Shown: positions 54,133-63,763, counted from the first letter of the stretch. The stretch: 64,000 bases of DNA from Aquibacillus halophilus (GCF_009649745.1 NZ_WJNG01000018.1:1-64000); one strand, 5' to 3'. A program made the numbers and translations. Notes: generated from the letters alone by a model not told the origin.

Positions 54133-55860
54133 ATGACAAAGTCAAATCCTAATACCATTTTGAACAACAGTGAAACTCCTGGAGATGCAACCATTATCGT
54201 TGATAAAGTTGGCGTAATCCAAACGGTTAATCCAAAAGCTATGCAACTACTCCATCTTGAAGTAAGTGATTTTCTTGGTGAAGCAATCCAGGATCTTATG
54301 CCTGATTTAGATCTTTTCTTGGTTAAAGAAGGAAAAACCTTTCAACATTTTGCGGAAAATAAACAGGGTAAGTCAATTCCTTTATTTGTACGTAAAAGTA
54401 CCTTTTCACTTAAGGGAGAGCATTATTCAATCATTGTTATCCAAAGGAGTAACGACCATTCTTATTTAGGGATGGAGCCTCAAAGGGTCTCAGACGAATT
54501 ACTCGACATGAAATATGCCCTTGATCAATCAACAATCGTAGCGATCACAGACCAAACCGGTAAAATCACCTATGTAAATGATAAATTCTGCGAAATTTCT
54601 CAATATTCGAGTGAGGAATTAATTGGCCGGGACCATAGAATTATCAATTCTGGGTATCACTCAAAAGAATTTATCCGTAATCTGTGGCGAACAATAGCTA
54701 ACGGTGAAGTATGGCATGGTGAGATTAAAAACAAGGCCAAAGATGGAACCTATTACTGGGTGGATACCACAATCGTACCCTTCTTAACTAATCAAGGAAA
54801 GCCATACCAGTATTTAGCAATTAGAAAAGAAATCACAGAATACAAGCGTGTTTTGAATGAATTAGAAAAGTCTATCCAAGAATTAGTAGATATTAAATTC
54901 GCATTAGATGAGTCTTCGATTGTAGCAATAACAGACCAACAAGGAAAGATTACCTATGTTAATGATCAATTTGTCAAAATTTCTAACTATTCTAGGGAAG
55001 AATTAATTGGAAATTCACACACTTTAATCAATTCGGGCTACCATCCTAAATCCTTTTTCAAAGAGCTTTGGAAAACAATTGGTAATGGCAATGTCTGGCA
55101 TGGAGAAATTAAAAATAAAGCAAAAGATGGTTCTTATTACTGGGTGGATACGACAATTGTCCCGTTTCTTAATGAAAATGGAAAGCCTTATCAATATTTA
55201 GCCATACGGTTTGAAATAACAAACAGAAAACAAGTGGAAGAAGAATTGAAACATACGATGACTCGAATTATTAACGTTCAAGAAGATGAGCGAAAGAGGT
55301 TGTCCCGTGAGCTACATGATGGGATAGGACAGAATTTATATAGTCATCTGATAACTATTAACCGATTAGCTAACGAGATAGAACACCCTCTACACGAACA
55401 AATGGTTAGAGAAGCAACAGAATTAATTGAAGAAATCCGAGATTTTTCTTGGGAACTCAGGCCTTCTGTATTAGATGATCTAGGACTTGTTCCAGCGATT
55501 CGATCTTTTTTGAATCGTTTTTCCGAGAACTATAATTTTGATGTTGTTTTTGAATGTTTCTTAGAACGAAGATTGAGTAACCAAATTGAGATAACAATTT
55601 ACCGAATTATTCAAGAATCACTGACAAATGTGCGTAAGTATGCTGAGGTTCAGCAAGCTTCCGTTACAATCCGAGAAGTAGAAAACGTAGTTCGAGTAAT
55701 GATTGAGGATGCCGGCAAAGGATTCATTAAGGATCGGTTAACTTCAGGTGTAGGATTGATTAGTATGGAAGAAAGAGCACGTTCTGTAGATGGAGAGCTT
55801 CAAATCAAATCGATACCAGGAAAAGGGACAACAGTTGTTTTAGAAATCCCCCGAGATTAA
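54133..55860 (+). CDS. Triple-PAS cytoplasmic histidine kinase of the NreB/NarX group
   Basis: 575 residues with no membrane helix. PAS1 about 15-110; PAS2 about 122-240; PAS3 about 247-365. PAS2 and PAS3 are close internal duplicates sharing ITYVND, NSGYH and WHGEIKNKAKDG, followed by YYWVDTTIVPFL. HisKA_3 with His395 in RLSRELHDGIGQNLYSHL, then a HATPase domain (IIQESLTNVRKYAE, IEDAGKGF, IPGKGTTVVLEIP). It lacks the N-terminal Cys cluster of NreB, so oxygen sensing by Fe-S is not evident; PAS cofactors are unknown. No second response regulator is present, so it may share the one upstream. Confidence 0.9.
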   Translation: MTKSNPNTILNNSETPGDATIIVDKVGVIQTVNPKAMQLLHLEVSDFLGEAIQDLMPDLDLFLVKEGKTFQHFAENKQGKSIPLFVRKSTFSLKGEHYSIIVIQRSNDHSYLGMEPQRVSDELLDMKYALDQSTIVAITDQTGKITYVNDKFCEISQYSSEELIGRDHRIINSGYHSKEFIRNLWRTIANGEVWHGEIKNKAKDGTYYWVDTTIVPFLTNQGKPYQYLAIRKEITEYKRVLNELEKSIQELVDIKFALDESSIVAITDQQGKITYVNDQFVKISNYSREELIGNSHTLINSGYHPKSFFKELWKTIGNGNVWHGEIKNKAKDGSYYWVDTTIVPFLNENGKPYQYLAIRFEITNRKQVEEELKHTMTRIINVQEDERKRLSRELHDGIGQNLYSHLITINRLANEIEHPLHEQMVREATELIEEIRDFSWELRPSVLDDLGLVPAIRSFLNRFSENYNFDVVFECFLERRLSNQIEITIYRIIQESLTNVRKYAEVQQASVTIREVENVVRVMIEDAGKGFIKDRLTSGVGLISMEERARSVDGELQIKSIPGKGTTVVLEIPRD

Positions 55861-55916
55861 CTAATTCTTACGCTAATTTAGTAATTTATAGCAAACATTT
55901 AAATATGTTATGATAG

Positions 55917-55957
55917 GATAAAACGTTGCTACAAAAGTTTTGTGGTGGCGTTTTATC
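55917..55957 (+). terminator. Extended hairpin after the triple-PAS kinase gene
   Basis: GATAAAACG pairs with CGTTTTATC, and inside it CTACAAAA with TTTTGTGG. Few T follow, so it may be a terminator or part of the moaA leader. Confidence 0.55.
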
Positions 55958-56038
55958 TTATCACTACATTAAAAACAAAAAAATTATAGATTGAATAATA
56001 TGTTTTTTAATAAGAAAAAAATAAGGAGAGATCATCCC

Positions 56039-57055
56039 ATGGCAAACTCACCTTTACAAGATAAACTTGGACGCCCACTGCAAGACCTACGGATTTCAGT
56101 AACAGATCGTTGTAATTTTAGGTGCACGTATTGCATGCCTAAGGAAATATTCGGAAAAGATTTTCAGTTTATGCCTAAAGAGCATCTGTTAAGTTTTGAG
56201 GAAATTGAACGTCTTGCATCTATTTTTGTTGAACTAGGAGTTAAGAAAATCAGATTAACAGGTGGCGAGCCACTGTTACGGAGAAATTTACCGGACTTGA
56301 TTAAAAAACTTGTAGCAATTGATGGCTTGGAAGACATAGGTTTGACTACTAATGGGTTCTTGCTTGAAAAAATGGCAGGTCAACTAAAAGAGGCAGGATT
56401 AAAGCGGGTAAATGTTAGCTTAGATGCTTTAGATGATAACCTGTTTAAATCGATAAATGATAGTGGTGTAGGTATAGATCGCATCTTGAAAAGTATGAAA
56501 AAGGCCCAAGAGGTTGGATTAGAAGTAAAAGTCAACATGGTAGTGAAAAAAGGCATGAACGATAATGAGGTAGTTCCAATGGCTAAATATTTTAAAGAGC
56601 AGGGAATTGCACTACGTTATATAGAGTTTATGGATGTTGGTCAGCATAATGGTTGGAACTTTGACAAGGTTATTACAAAAAAAGAACTGTTTGATCAACT
56701 GTCTAACGAATTTGAGCTTGAGCCGATGGATCCTGCCTATGTTGGTGAAGTAGCTAAGAGATACCGCTATAAAGGAACCAATACTGAGGTAGGTTTTATT
56801 ACATCAGTATCTGAATCTTTTTGTTCTACCTGTACGCGAGCGAGAGTTGCTGCTGATGGTAAGTTCTACACGTGCTTGTTCGCGGCTGGTGGATTCGATT
56901 TAAAAGAGGTACTTCGTTCAGGTGCTAGCGATGAAGAAGTGAAAGCTGCGATTGTACCTACATGGAAAAAAAGAAGTGATCGCTATTCAGATGAGCGAAC
57001 AGAGGAAACAGCAAAAAACAGGAAAAAAATAGAAATGTCTTATATTGGCGGATAG
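56039..57055 (+). CDS. moaA: GTP 3',8-cyclase MoaA
   Basis: 338-residue radical SAM enzyme. The N-terminal SAM cluster motif CNFRCTYC near residue 28, the GGEPLLR stretch near 80, and the C-terminal second cluster [15 protein letters not shown] with the third Cys in FYTCLF are all present. It starts molybdenum-cofactor synthesis from GTP. The partner MoaC is not encoded in this window. AAGGAGAG precedes the ATG at 56039; the frame upstream of it has no ribosome site. First of a run of cofactor genes that should serve the molybdoenzyme at 46578. Confidence 0.95.
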   Translation: MANSPLQDKLGRPLQDLRISVTDRCNFRCTYCMPKEIFGKDFQFMPKEHLLSFEEIERLASIFVELGVKKIRLTGGEPLLRRNLPDLIKKLVAIDGLEDIGLTTNGFLLEKMAGQLKEAGLKRVNVSLDALDDNLFKSINDSGVGIDRILKSMKKAQEVGLEVKVNMVVKKGMNDNEVVPMAKYFKEQGIALRYIEFMDVGQHNGWNFDKVITKKELFDQLSNEFELEPMDPAYVGEVAKRYRYKGTNTEVGFITSVSESFCSTCTRARVAADGKFYTCLFAAGGFDLKEVLRSGASDEEVKAAIVPTWKKRSDRYSDERTEETAKNRKKIEMSYIGG

Positions 57056-57100
57056 AAATACCCATTTGAACTAGTTAGAACGGGAAAGGGAGTTTAAAAA

Positions 57101-58111
57101 GTGACTGAGCGATACTCTCGTCAAGCTTTATTTAAGCCAATTGGTGGCAAAGGGCAAAGCAAAATAGAAAATAAGCACGTGTTGATTGTTGGTTGTGGTG
57201 CTTTAGGATCCGCTAGTGCTGAAGCACTTGTCCGTGCGGGGATAGGCAAACTCACGATTGTTGATCGGGACTATGTTGAATTTAGTAACCTCCAACGGCA
57301 GCAATTATTTGTTGAGAATGATGCAATTGATCAAATTCCGAAAGCAATAGCTGCCCAAAAAAGGTTAGCAGAGATAAATTCGAATGTAATCATCGATGCC
57401 CATGTGATAGATGCAACAAGTCAATCTCTTACTCCTTTATTAGACACCATTGACCTCCTAATTGACGCTACCGATAACTTTGATATCCGTTTTACAATCA
57501 ATGATCTGCTTCAGTCCCACAACATACCTTGGATTTTTGGATCATGTGTTGGAAGTACTGGAATGAGCTATACCATCCTTCCAGGCCAAACACCCTGTCT
57601 CCATTGTTTACTAAATGTTACTAGCTTGTCTGGCGCAACTTGTGACTCCGTTGGTATTATATCACCGGCAGTTCAAATGGTGGTCGCACATCAAATGACT
57701 GAGGCCTTCAAGCTACTAGTAGAGGATCATCAAGCATTGAGAAGAGGCCTCGTTATGTTTGATTTATGGAATAACCACTATCAAACAATTAATGTGGAGC
57801 GGGCCAAAAGAATCGATTGTCCTTCTTGTGGGGCCAATCCAACTTTTCCATATTTGGATTATGATACACAGACAAAAACGGAAGTATTGTGTGGAAGAGA
57901 TACTGTACAAATACGCTCTAATCTTGATATTCAATTGGAGGATTTAGCTTCTAGACTGAAGAGTGTGGGAAAGATAAATTTAAATCCTTTCCTATTATCT
58001 ATTCAGTACGATAGTTACCGAGTGGTGTTCTTTCGCGACGGTCGAACATTTGTCCATGGAACAAATTCAATTGAACAAGCAAAAAAAGTTTATTATAGGC
58101 TGGTAGGATAG
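57101..58111 (+). CDS. moeB: Molybdopterin-synthase adenylyltransferase MoeB (ThiF/HesA family)
   Basis: 336 residues. ATP-binding GCGALGSASAEALVRAG near residue 32, DRDYVEFSNLQRQQLF near 56, the catalytic Cys in SGATCDSVGIISP near 185, and zinc Cys pairs in CLHC and CPSC. The C-terminal LCGRDTVQIR and following 70 residues are the tail usual in Bacillus MoeB/ThiF. It adenylates the C-terminus of MoaD. ThiF for thiamine synthesis is nearly identical in build; the molybdenum context decides for MoeB. GTG start. Confidence 0.9.
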   Translation: MTERYSRQALFKPIGGKGQSKIENKHVLIVGCGALGSASAEALVRAGIGKLTIVDRDYVEFSNLQRQQLFVENDAIDQIPKAIAAQKRLAEINSNVIIDAHVIDATSQSLTPLLDTIDLLIDATDNFDIRFTINDLLQSHNIPWIFGSCVGSTGMSYTILPGQTPCLHCLLNVTSLSGATCDSVGIISPAVQMVVAHQMTEAFKLLVEDHQALRRGLVMFDLWNNHYQTINVERAKRIDCPSCGANPTFPYLDYDTQTKTEVLCGRDTVQIRSNLDIQLEDLASRLKSVGKINLNPFLLSIQYDSYRVVFFRDGRTFVHGTNSIEQAKKVYYRLVG

Positions 58112-58122
58112 GGAGGACAATC

Positions 58123-59400
58123 ATGGTTGAGAGAAGAAAACCAATTAAGGTAAATGATGCAGTGGACCGTGTAATGAAATTTGCAGTTTCTGGTAGTGTG
58201 AGTTATCTATCAATTGAACAAGCGTATGGACATTTTCTAGGTGAAGACCTGGTTGCTGATCATGATGTTCCTTCTTTTGATCGTTCCCCTTATGATGGCT
58301 TTGCCATTCGATCAATAGACACAAAAAATGCTTCTCATACCAACCCGTTAACTTTAGAAGTAGTTGGTGAAATTGGAGCGGGTAGTTTATTTGAGAAAAC
58401 AGTAGGTGAAGGACAAACAGTTAGAATTATGACTGGAGCACAGATTCCTGCCGGTTGTGATGCAGTAGTAATGCTGGAATTAACGCAGGAGTTCGAAAAA
58501 GATAGCAAACCACATATTGAAATTAAACGAAGCTTCAATCAAGGGGACAATATTTCATTTACGGGTGAGGATACAAAAAGTGGCACTGTTCTAGCAACAA
58601 AAGGTACCTATATAAACCCTGGTATCGTTGCATTGTTAGCAACTTTTGGTTACAAAGATGTTCCTGTTAGTAGCAAACCCAAAATAGGGGTAATTGCTAC
58701 TGGAAGTGAATTACTTGAAGTGGATGAGGCACTACAACCAGGGAAAATTCGCAATAGCAATGCATACATGATTGTTTCACAGATCGAACGTGCAGGTGGA
58801 CAACCGGTCTATTTAGGTCAATTCAGTGATGATCTATCAACTTGTTATACTCAAGTAAAAGATGCGCTTAATAAAGTGGATTTTTTAATCACTACAGGCG
58901 GTGTTTCCGTAGGCGACTATGATTATTTACCTGAAATCTATCAAATGCTCGGTGCCAATGTATTGTTCAATAAAGTCGGGATGCGCCCAGGTAGTGTAAC
59001 GACAATTGCAGAGAAAGATGGGAAGCTACTTTTTGGTTTATCAGGTAATCCATCAGCATGCTATGTAGGATTTGAATTATTTACAAGACCAATTATTCGG
59101 ACTTATTTGCATTCAAACCACCAGTGCCTTCAAAAAGTTTCAGCTACACTTGGAGCTGATTTTCTTAAGCCAAATCCTTTTGACAGATTCGTGAGAGGAT
59201 ATTTATCTTATGACGAAGGTAAATTAACCGCTACTCCAGCTGGTTTAGATAAATCCAATGTTGTGTCTTCGTTAGGAATGGCAAATGTTTTGATTCTTTT
59301 ACCTGGAGGAACAAGAGGTTACAAGCGAGGAATGAATGTTAAAGTAATCTTATTAGAGGATCAAACAGGTACTACACTGGAATCATTTTTATCTGATTAA
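58123..59400 (+). CDS. moeA: Molybdopterin molybdenumtransferase MoeA
   Basis: 425 residues with the four MoeA domains; DVPSFDRSPYDGFAIRS near residue 48, VRIMTGAQIPAGCDAVVM near 103, GVSVGDYDYLPE near 262 and FGLSGNPSACYVGFE near 305 are the conserved substrate-site segments. It inserts molybdate into adenylylated molybdopterin. It follows moeB by 11 bases in the same transcript. Confidence 0.95.
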   Translation: MVERRKPIKVNDAVDRVMKFAVSGSVSYLSIEQAYGHFLGEDLVADHDVPSFDRSPYDGFAIRSIDTKNASHTNPLTLEVVGEIGAGSLFEKTVGEGQTVRIMTGAQIPAGCDAVVMLELTQEFEKDSKPHIEIKRSFNQGDNISFTGEDTKSGTVLATKGTYINPGIVALLATFGYKDVPVSSKPKIGVIATGSELLEVDEALQPGKIRNSNAYMIVSQIERAGGQPVYLGQFSDDLSTCYTQVKDALNKVDFLITTGGVSVGDYDYLPEIYQMLGANVLFNKVGMRPGSVTTIAEKDGKLLFGLSGNPSACYVGFELFTRPIIRTYLHSNHQCLQKVSATLGADFLKPNPFDRFVRGYLSYDEGKLTATPAGLDKSNVVSSLGMANVLILLPGGTRGYKRGMNVKVILLEDQTGTTLESFLSD

Positions 59401-59430
59401 CTTTAAACGTGGATGGGAAGGAGTCGTATT

Positions 59431-59907
59431 ATGAAAGAGGAACTATTTGAAATCGTAGATCACCCCATTCAACTAGAAAACCTAATCAAAAAGGTTGAGA
59501 GTAGGAATGCTGGAGCCATAACAACTTTTATAGGTACTGTTAGAGAATGGACGAAGGGAAAACGAACAGTCTATCTAGAATATCAAGCCTATAAGCCTAT
59601 GGCTGTAAAGATGTTAGCAACCATAGGTGAAGAGATACAATCGAAGTGGCCGAATACGATCGTTGCAATCACTCATCGAATTGGACATTTGGATATATCA
59701 GATGTTGCGGTTATTATTGCGGTTTCTTCTCCGCATAGAAAAGCCGCTTATGAAGCCAATGAATACGCAATTGAACGAATCAAACAAATTGTACCTATAT
59801 GGAAGAAAGAGCATTGGGAAGATGGAGAAACTTGGTTGGGTGACCAATTAGAGAATGTTCCATATCATGATGGAAAACCACATATAAAGGATGAAAAAGA
59901 TGATTAA
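59431..59907 (+). CDS. moaE: Molybdopterin synthase catalytic subunit MoaE
   Basis: 158 residues. GAITTFIGTVREWTKGK near residue 28, LEYQAYKPMA near 50, RIGHLDISD and VPIWKKEHWEDG with the catalytic Lys pair near 117-124 are typical. It joins MoaD to convert precursor Z to molybdopterin. The ATG at 59431 is behind AAGGAG (59418-59423). The stop overlaps the start of moaD. Confidence 0.95.
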   Translation: MKEELFEIVDHPIQLENLIKKVESRNAGAITTFIGTVREWTKGKRTVYLEYQAYKPMAVKMLATIGEEIQSKWPNTIVAITHRIGHLDISDVAVIIAVSSPHRKAAYEANEYAIERIKQIVPIWKKEHWEDGETWLGDQLENVPYHDGKPHIKDEKDD

Positions 59908-60133
59908 TGTACTTCTATTCGCACACCTCCAAGAAGAAGCTGGACAGGATCGCCTCGAAATAGATGAAGAAGGTATGAGAGTAGACGAATTTAAACAAAT
60001 GTTAGAGGATAGATATAAATTTACCCAATTGGATCAAGTGATGGTTGCAATAAATGAAGAATTTGCATTCAACAATGATCTGATTAATAGCGGTGACACT
60101 GTAGCTTTAATACCACCAGTTAGTGGTGGCTGA
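59900..60133 (+). CDS. moaD: Molybdopterin synthase sulfur carrier subunit MoaD
   Basis: 77-residue ubiquitin-like protein ending in PPVSGG, the Gly-Gly tail that MoeB adenylates and that carries the thiocarboxylate. INVLLFAHLQEEAG and the mid-part MVAINEEFAFNNDLINSGD are typical. I chose the ATG at 59900 because AAAGGA lies eight bases upstream; an in-frame ATG at 59891 is too close to that site. Overlaps moaE by 8 bases. Confidence 0.93.
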   Translation: MINVLLFAHLQEEAGQDRLEIDEEGMRVDEFKQMLEDRYKFTQLDQVMVAINEEFAFNNDLINSGDTVALIPPVSGG

Positions 60134-60184
60134 TTAAGAATTGATTATACCAATTCGATCGTTTCTAATAGGAGTGAAAGTATA

Positions 60185-60679
60185 GTGAAAACTGTACAAG
60201 TAGTTGGATACAAAAATAGCGGTAAAACAACGATGTCGAGTTTTATTATTGAGAATTTAACTAGACATGGATTGGAAGTTGCAGCACTTAAACATCATGG
60301 ACACGGAGGCGTGCCAACAAGCTTGGAAGATAACGATAGTGCCAAACACCATCAAGCTGGTGCAGTGATGTCCGGTGTACAAGGTGAGGATATTCTACAG
60401 TTAACTGTTCGAAAAGAAAGATGGAGCATTGAGCAAATCGTAGCTTTCTATTCTATTATTAATCCCGAGGTTTTAATAATAGAAGGATATAAAAATCTTG
60501 ATTTCCCGAAAATAGTGATGATCCGATCCGAAGAAGACCTTCATTTATTGGATACACTTACAAACGTTAAAGCAGTTGTAACTGATATGCATATTACAAA
60601 CCAACATCGATACCAAGTGTTTACTTCTGAACATAAAATGGCTCTTATCGAGTGGTTACTGACACATCTAAAAAGTTGA
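60185..60679 (+). CDS. mobB: Molybdopterin-guanine dinucleotide biosynthesis adaptor MobB
   Basis: 164-residue P-loop protein: GYKNSGKTT near residue 8, VAALKHHGHGG near 33, and the acidic LIIEGYKNLDFPKIV near 100. It binds GTP and helps MobA attach GMP to molybdopterin, giving the bis-MGD cofactor of the nitrate reductase. GTG start with AGGAGTG upstream. Confidence 0.92.
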   Translation: MKTVQVVGYKNSGKTTMSSFIIENLTRHGLEVAALKHHGHGGVPTSLEDNDSAKHHQAGAVMSGVQGEDILQLTVRKERWSIEQIVAFYSIINPEVLIIEGYKNLDFPKIVMIRSEEDLHLLDTLTNVKAVVTDMHITNQHRYQVFTSEHKMALIEWLLTHLKS

Positions 60680-60749
60680 GTCTAAACTTGACCAGTCTCT
60701 TTTGAGGTCTATATAAAAAATGGATATGCAAGCAAAAGGAGTGCCAAAA

Positions 60750-61325
60750 GTGACAGTTTCATATACAGGTATTATTATTGCCGGGGGTCAGTCAAGAAGG
60801 TTTGGTTCACCCAAAGCATTTGCTAAACTAGAGGGAAAACCACTTTATAGTTATTCTATCTCGATATTAAACAAATATTGTTCCAGTATTGTACTAGTTA
60901 CGAATTCTTCATTAGAGCAATCGTTTAAACAAGAAAACCTAGCGGTACAGGTGATTCAAGATATTAAGAAATATCAAGGGCAAGGACCTCTTGCAGGAAT
61001 TTTTTCAGCGATGACTAAAGTTACAGACGAGTGGTATATGGTTTTACCGATAGATGTTCCTTTCATGCAGGAATGGGTAATTGAAGAATTAATCTATCAA
61101 CTGGATGATTCCTATGAAGCTATTGTTCCTGTGGTAAATGGAAAAAAACAACCATTAGTTGCGCTCTATCATCAGAGCTTGAGGAATCGAATTGAAGAAA
61201 ATTTGCAGCAAGGGAAACGCTCACTTGATCAATTATTAACTAACGCTAAAGTTAAGTATTTAACGAATATAGAGGATGAAAATCCTTTTATTAATATAAA
61301 CCACCGCGAGGACTTTCCGGAATAA
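60750..61325 (+). CDS. mobA: Molybdenum cofactor guanylyltransferase MobA
   Basis: 191 residues. GTP-binding GIIIAGGQSRRFGSPKAFA near residue 7, QGQGPLAGIFSAM near 78 and LPIDVPFM near 98 (metal-binding Asp). It makes molybdopterin guanine dinucleotide. GTG at 60750 follows AAAAGGAGTG; an upstream ATG at 60720 would put this site inside the gene. Confidence 0.93.
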   Translation: MTVSYTGIIIAGGQSRRFGSPKAFAKLEGKPLYSYSISILNKYCSSIVLVTNSSLEQSFKQENLAVQVIQDIKKYQGQGPLAGIFSAMTKVTDEWYMVLPIDVPFMQEWVIEELIYQLDDSYEAIVPVVNGKKQPLVALYHQSLRNRIEENLQQGKRSLDQLLTNAKVKYLTNIEDENPFININHREDFPE

Positions 61326-61357
61326 AAAGAATGTACGTTGAGTTGGAGAGAGGATCT

Positions 61358-61744
61358 ATGAACAAAGTATCTAAATCATTACTTATCTTCTTTGGAACAT
61401 TATTCTTAGTTTTAGGAGTAATTGGCGTGATTCTACCACTTGTCCCTACTACTCCGTTTTTGCTACTAGCAGCTTATTTTTATGGCAGGTCATCAATCAC
61501 TTTAAATAATTGGCTGCACAATAATAAAATCCTTGGTAAATATATTAGTCAATTTAAACAAGGTCATGGTATTCCATTAAAAACAAAGGTTAAAGTCCTA
61601 ATAATACTTTGGTCAAGCGCACTTTATTCAATCTTTTTCGTTATAAATAGTCTTGTTATTTCCGTTGTCTTACTCATTATTTTTATTGCGGTGTCTTATT
61701 ATATATTATCACTTAAAGCAACGGATGTTTCAGAAGAAACATAA
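61358..61744 (+). CDS. DUF454 (YbaN-like) inner membrane protein
   Basis: 128 residues with four membrane helices. GVIGVILPLVPTTPFLLLAAYFY near residue 22 and the NNWLHNNKILGKYI loop are the signature of DUF454/YbaN proteins, whose function is unknown. It follows mobA closely and may be the last gene of the island. The ATG at 61358 has GGAGAGAGGA upstream. Confidence 0.85.
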   Translation: MNKVSKSLLIFFGTLFLVLGVIGVILPLVPTTPFLLLAAYFYGRSSITLNNWLHNNKILGKYISQFKQGHGIPLKTKVKVLIILWSSALYSIFFVINSLVISVVLLIIFIAVSYYILSLKATDVSEET

Positions 61745-61782
61745 AAATCCTAAGTGTCTTCTTGACGACTTAGGATTTTTAT
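61743..61782. terminator. Bidirectional terminator, island end / yutG
   Basis: AAAATCCTAAGTgtC pairs with GacGACTTAGGATTTT-type arms, with A- and T-runs outside. It marks the right edge of the molybdenum cofactor operon. Confidence 0.85.
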
Positions 61783-61801
61783 TATGACTAATTTTGACTA
61801 T

Positions 61802-62311
61802 TTAATCGACATCTCTATCGTTAGCCGCCCCGTGAGCTAATCTACTCGAAGCAGCTGCCGCTATAGCGCCAACAATATCATCTAAGAAGGTATGGCAACT
61901 TCCACTTGACTTATCATTTAACTTTTCAAGAATTCCGGGTTTTTGTTTATCAATGTAACCATAGTTAGTAAAACCTATTGAACCGTAAACATTAACAATT
62001 GAAAAGGCAATAATTTCATCGACTCCATATAAACTTTCATCTCTTTCAATAGTATCTTGAAGTGGTTGCTCCAGTTTTTTTTGTTCTGCAAGTACATCAA
62101 GCTGTATTCCTGTTACAATAGCATTTTGAACTTCACGCTTCATTAAGACACGATCAACGTGATGACGGCAATCATCCATGGATAGATTATCATGGTATTT
62201 ACTTTGCAAATAATAAACAAGGTCTGCAATGTCATCAATAGTAACACCGCGTTCCTCTAACCAATTTCTCGCTTTTGTCTCCAGTACTGATTGATTCGTA
62301 ATTTTATCCAT
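61802..62311 (-). CDS. yutG: YutG, phosphatidylglycerophosphatase A-like protein
   Basis: 169 residues, with the PgpA-like region in YGVDEIIAFSIVNVYGSIGFT and the end CHTFLDDIVGAIAAAASSRLAHG. The strongly hydrophobic helices of enterobacterial PgpA are largely missing, as in Bacillus YutG, which is a soluble or peripheral relative. The activity on phosphatidylglycerophosphate is inferred from the family. It faces the island with a shared terminator and is divergent from yutH. Confidence 0.85.
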   Translation of the reverse strand: MDKITNQSVLETKARNWLEERGVTIDDIADLVYYLQSKYHDNLSMDDCRHHVDRVLMKREVQNAIVTGIQLDVLAEQKKLEQPLQDTIERDESLYGVDEIIAFSIVNVYGSIGFTNYGYIDKQKPGILEKLNDKSSGSCHTFLDDIVGAIAAAASSRLAHGAANDRDVD

Positions 62312-62602
62312 ATTCTTTTACACACCCTATTTTTAGATTTTCTATTACTAATTATACCCTTACTTGATGATGATGAATCTAAAAAAATGGTTCAATTTTA
62401 TAATTCTGAACATAGACTTTACAAAAACAGTTGTTACATTAAATAAATCGCATAATTCACTAATCTAGGATTTGAGTAAGTTGAAGGGATTATGTGTTTA
62501 GAACAGAAAAAACAACCTAGATTGATTATAAACCATTTGCAAGCTATGGCCTAAACAACCCACAGAAGATTACGTGAGGAATCTCGAAGGGAGAGAAAAG
62601 TC

Positions 62603-63574
62603 TTGGATGAATTATTATCACAATATGTGCCGAATTTTTATGGCTCAAGGACAACAATAGATGGATTCAATGGATATATAAATGGTGATACTGGTTATTT
62701 TATCATTCCTGAGCCAAACAATGAAGAGGTACATTATGAACAAAAAGTAATAAGTGATTTCCTTATAAACAGTGGAGTGGATAATATAGCAACACCGTTG
62801 TTCAGTCAACAAGGTCAATTAACTACTCGTATAGATAGTAAAGACTACCTTGTTTACATGGGACGAATTAGTAGAAGTAGTAGAACTTCTTCCTCTGCCC
62901 ATACCCTGGCTTCATTTCACAAACTTGGCACAAATTATCCATATGAGCCAAACTATGTTTCAAGTTACGGACAGTGGAAAACCTTATGGGCAAGTAAAGT
63001 GGAGAGCTTTGAACAAATGTATGCTAGTCTATATCAAAAACGTCCTGTGTCAAGTTATCACCGTCTATTCATAGATACTTTTCCGTATCTAATTGGACTA
63101 TCTGAAAATGCGATTCAATTTTTGCAGGAATCAGAAGCAGACAAAAGGTTTCATGAAAGTGACCGCCCAACTATCACTTTTCAAAGATATCAACATCAAC
63201 TTCAAAAAGATATAATTTGGTCGCACGAGTTGGTTCATGATCATCCTGTAAGAGATTTAGCAGAACACATTCGCCCCTTTCTATTAGAAGAGGATCAAGC
63301 TTTTTTCAAAATAAAAACAGCGTTAAAGGAATACGAACAGGTTCAACCTCTATCCGTTTTTAGCTGGAGATTACTTTACGCCAGACTACTGTTTCCTATT
63401 CATTTATTTGACTTTCTGGAAAGTGGATTAGTAAGGAATGAACCTGAAAATCTGTACAATGAATATAAATTAAAACTTGAAAAGCAATCTAATTATGAAA
63501 GGAATCTAAAGAGATTCTTTAATGAGGTAGGAGTAGATACAAGGACTCTTAGCATTCCAGTATTGGATTGGTAA
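62603..63574 (+). CDS. yutH: Spore coat protein YutH
   Basis: 323 residues. The sequence resembles CotS/YutH proteins, which share a degenerate aminoglycoside-phosphotransferase-like kinase fold (ASFHKLGTNYPYEP, IIWSHELVHDHPVRDLAEHI). YutH is a minor spore coat protein of B. subtilis. TTG start at 62603 behind AAGGGAGAG. Gene order yutG-yutH-hom is as in B. subtilis. It ends before a terminator at 63613. Confidence 0.85.
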   Translation: MDELLSQYVPNFYGSRTTIDGFNGYINGDTGYFIIPEPNNEEVHYEQKVISDFLINSGVDNIATPLFSQQGQLTTRIDSKDYLVYMGRISRSSRTSSSAHTLASFHKLGTNYPYEPNYVSSYGQWKTLWASKVESFEQMYASLYQKRPVSSYHRLFIDTFPYLIGLSENAIQFLQESEADKRFHESDRPTITFQRYQHQLQKDIIWSHELVHDHPVRDLAEHIRPFLLEEDQAFFKIKTALKEYEQVQPLSVFSWRLLYARLLFPIHLFDFLESGLVRNEPENLYNEYKLKLEKQSNYERNLKRFFNEVGVDTRTLSIPVLDW

Positions 63575-63612
63575 AATAATAAAAAAGATGTGTAAAAATA
63601 TATTAAGTAACC

Positions 63613-63646
63613 AAACCTTAAAAGGAAATAACTTTTAAGGTTTTTC
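63613..63646 (+). terminator. Terminator of yutH
   Basis: AAACCTTAAAAG pairs with CTTTTAAGGTTT, followed by TTCTCTTTTTT. Confidence 0.88.
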
Positions 63647-63734
63647 TCTTTTTTAGACCTACTGATAAGAAACAGTTTTTTATCGAATACTGTAATAAGA
63701 AATCTAATATTTTTGAAAATTAGTTATTTGTACC

Positions 63735-63763
63735 TTGATAATAGAGTAGTTCAACTGTATAAT
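63735..63763 (+). promoter_or_regulatory. Sigma-A promoter of hom
   Basis: TTGATA (63735-63740), exactly 17 bases, then TATAAT (63758-63763), 55 bases before the hom ATG. Confidence 0.8.

Noticed and set aside
55861-56038. Possible molybdenum cofactor riboswitch before moaA
   Set aside because: Only a 41-base hairpin is present; the larger conserved Moco RNA core is not visible.
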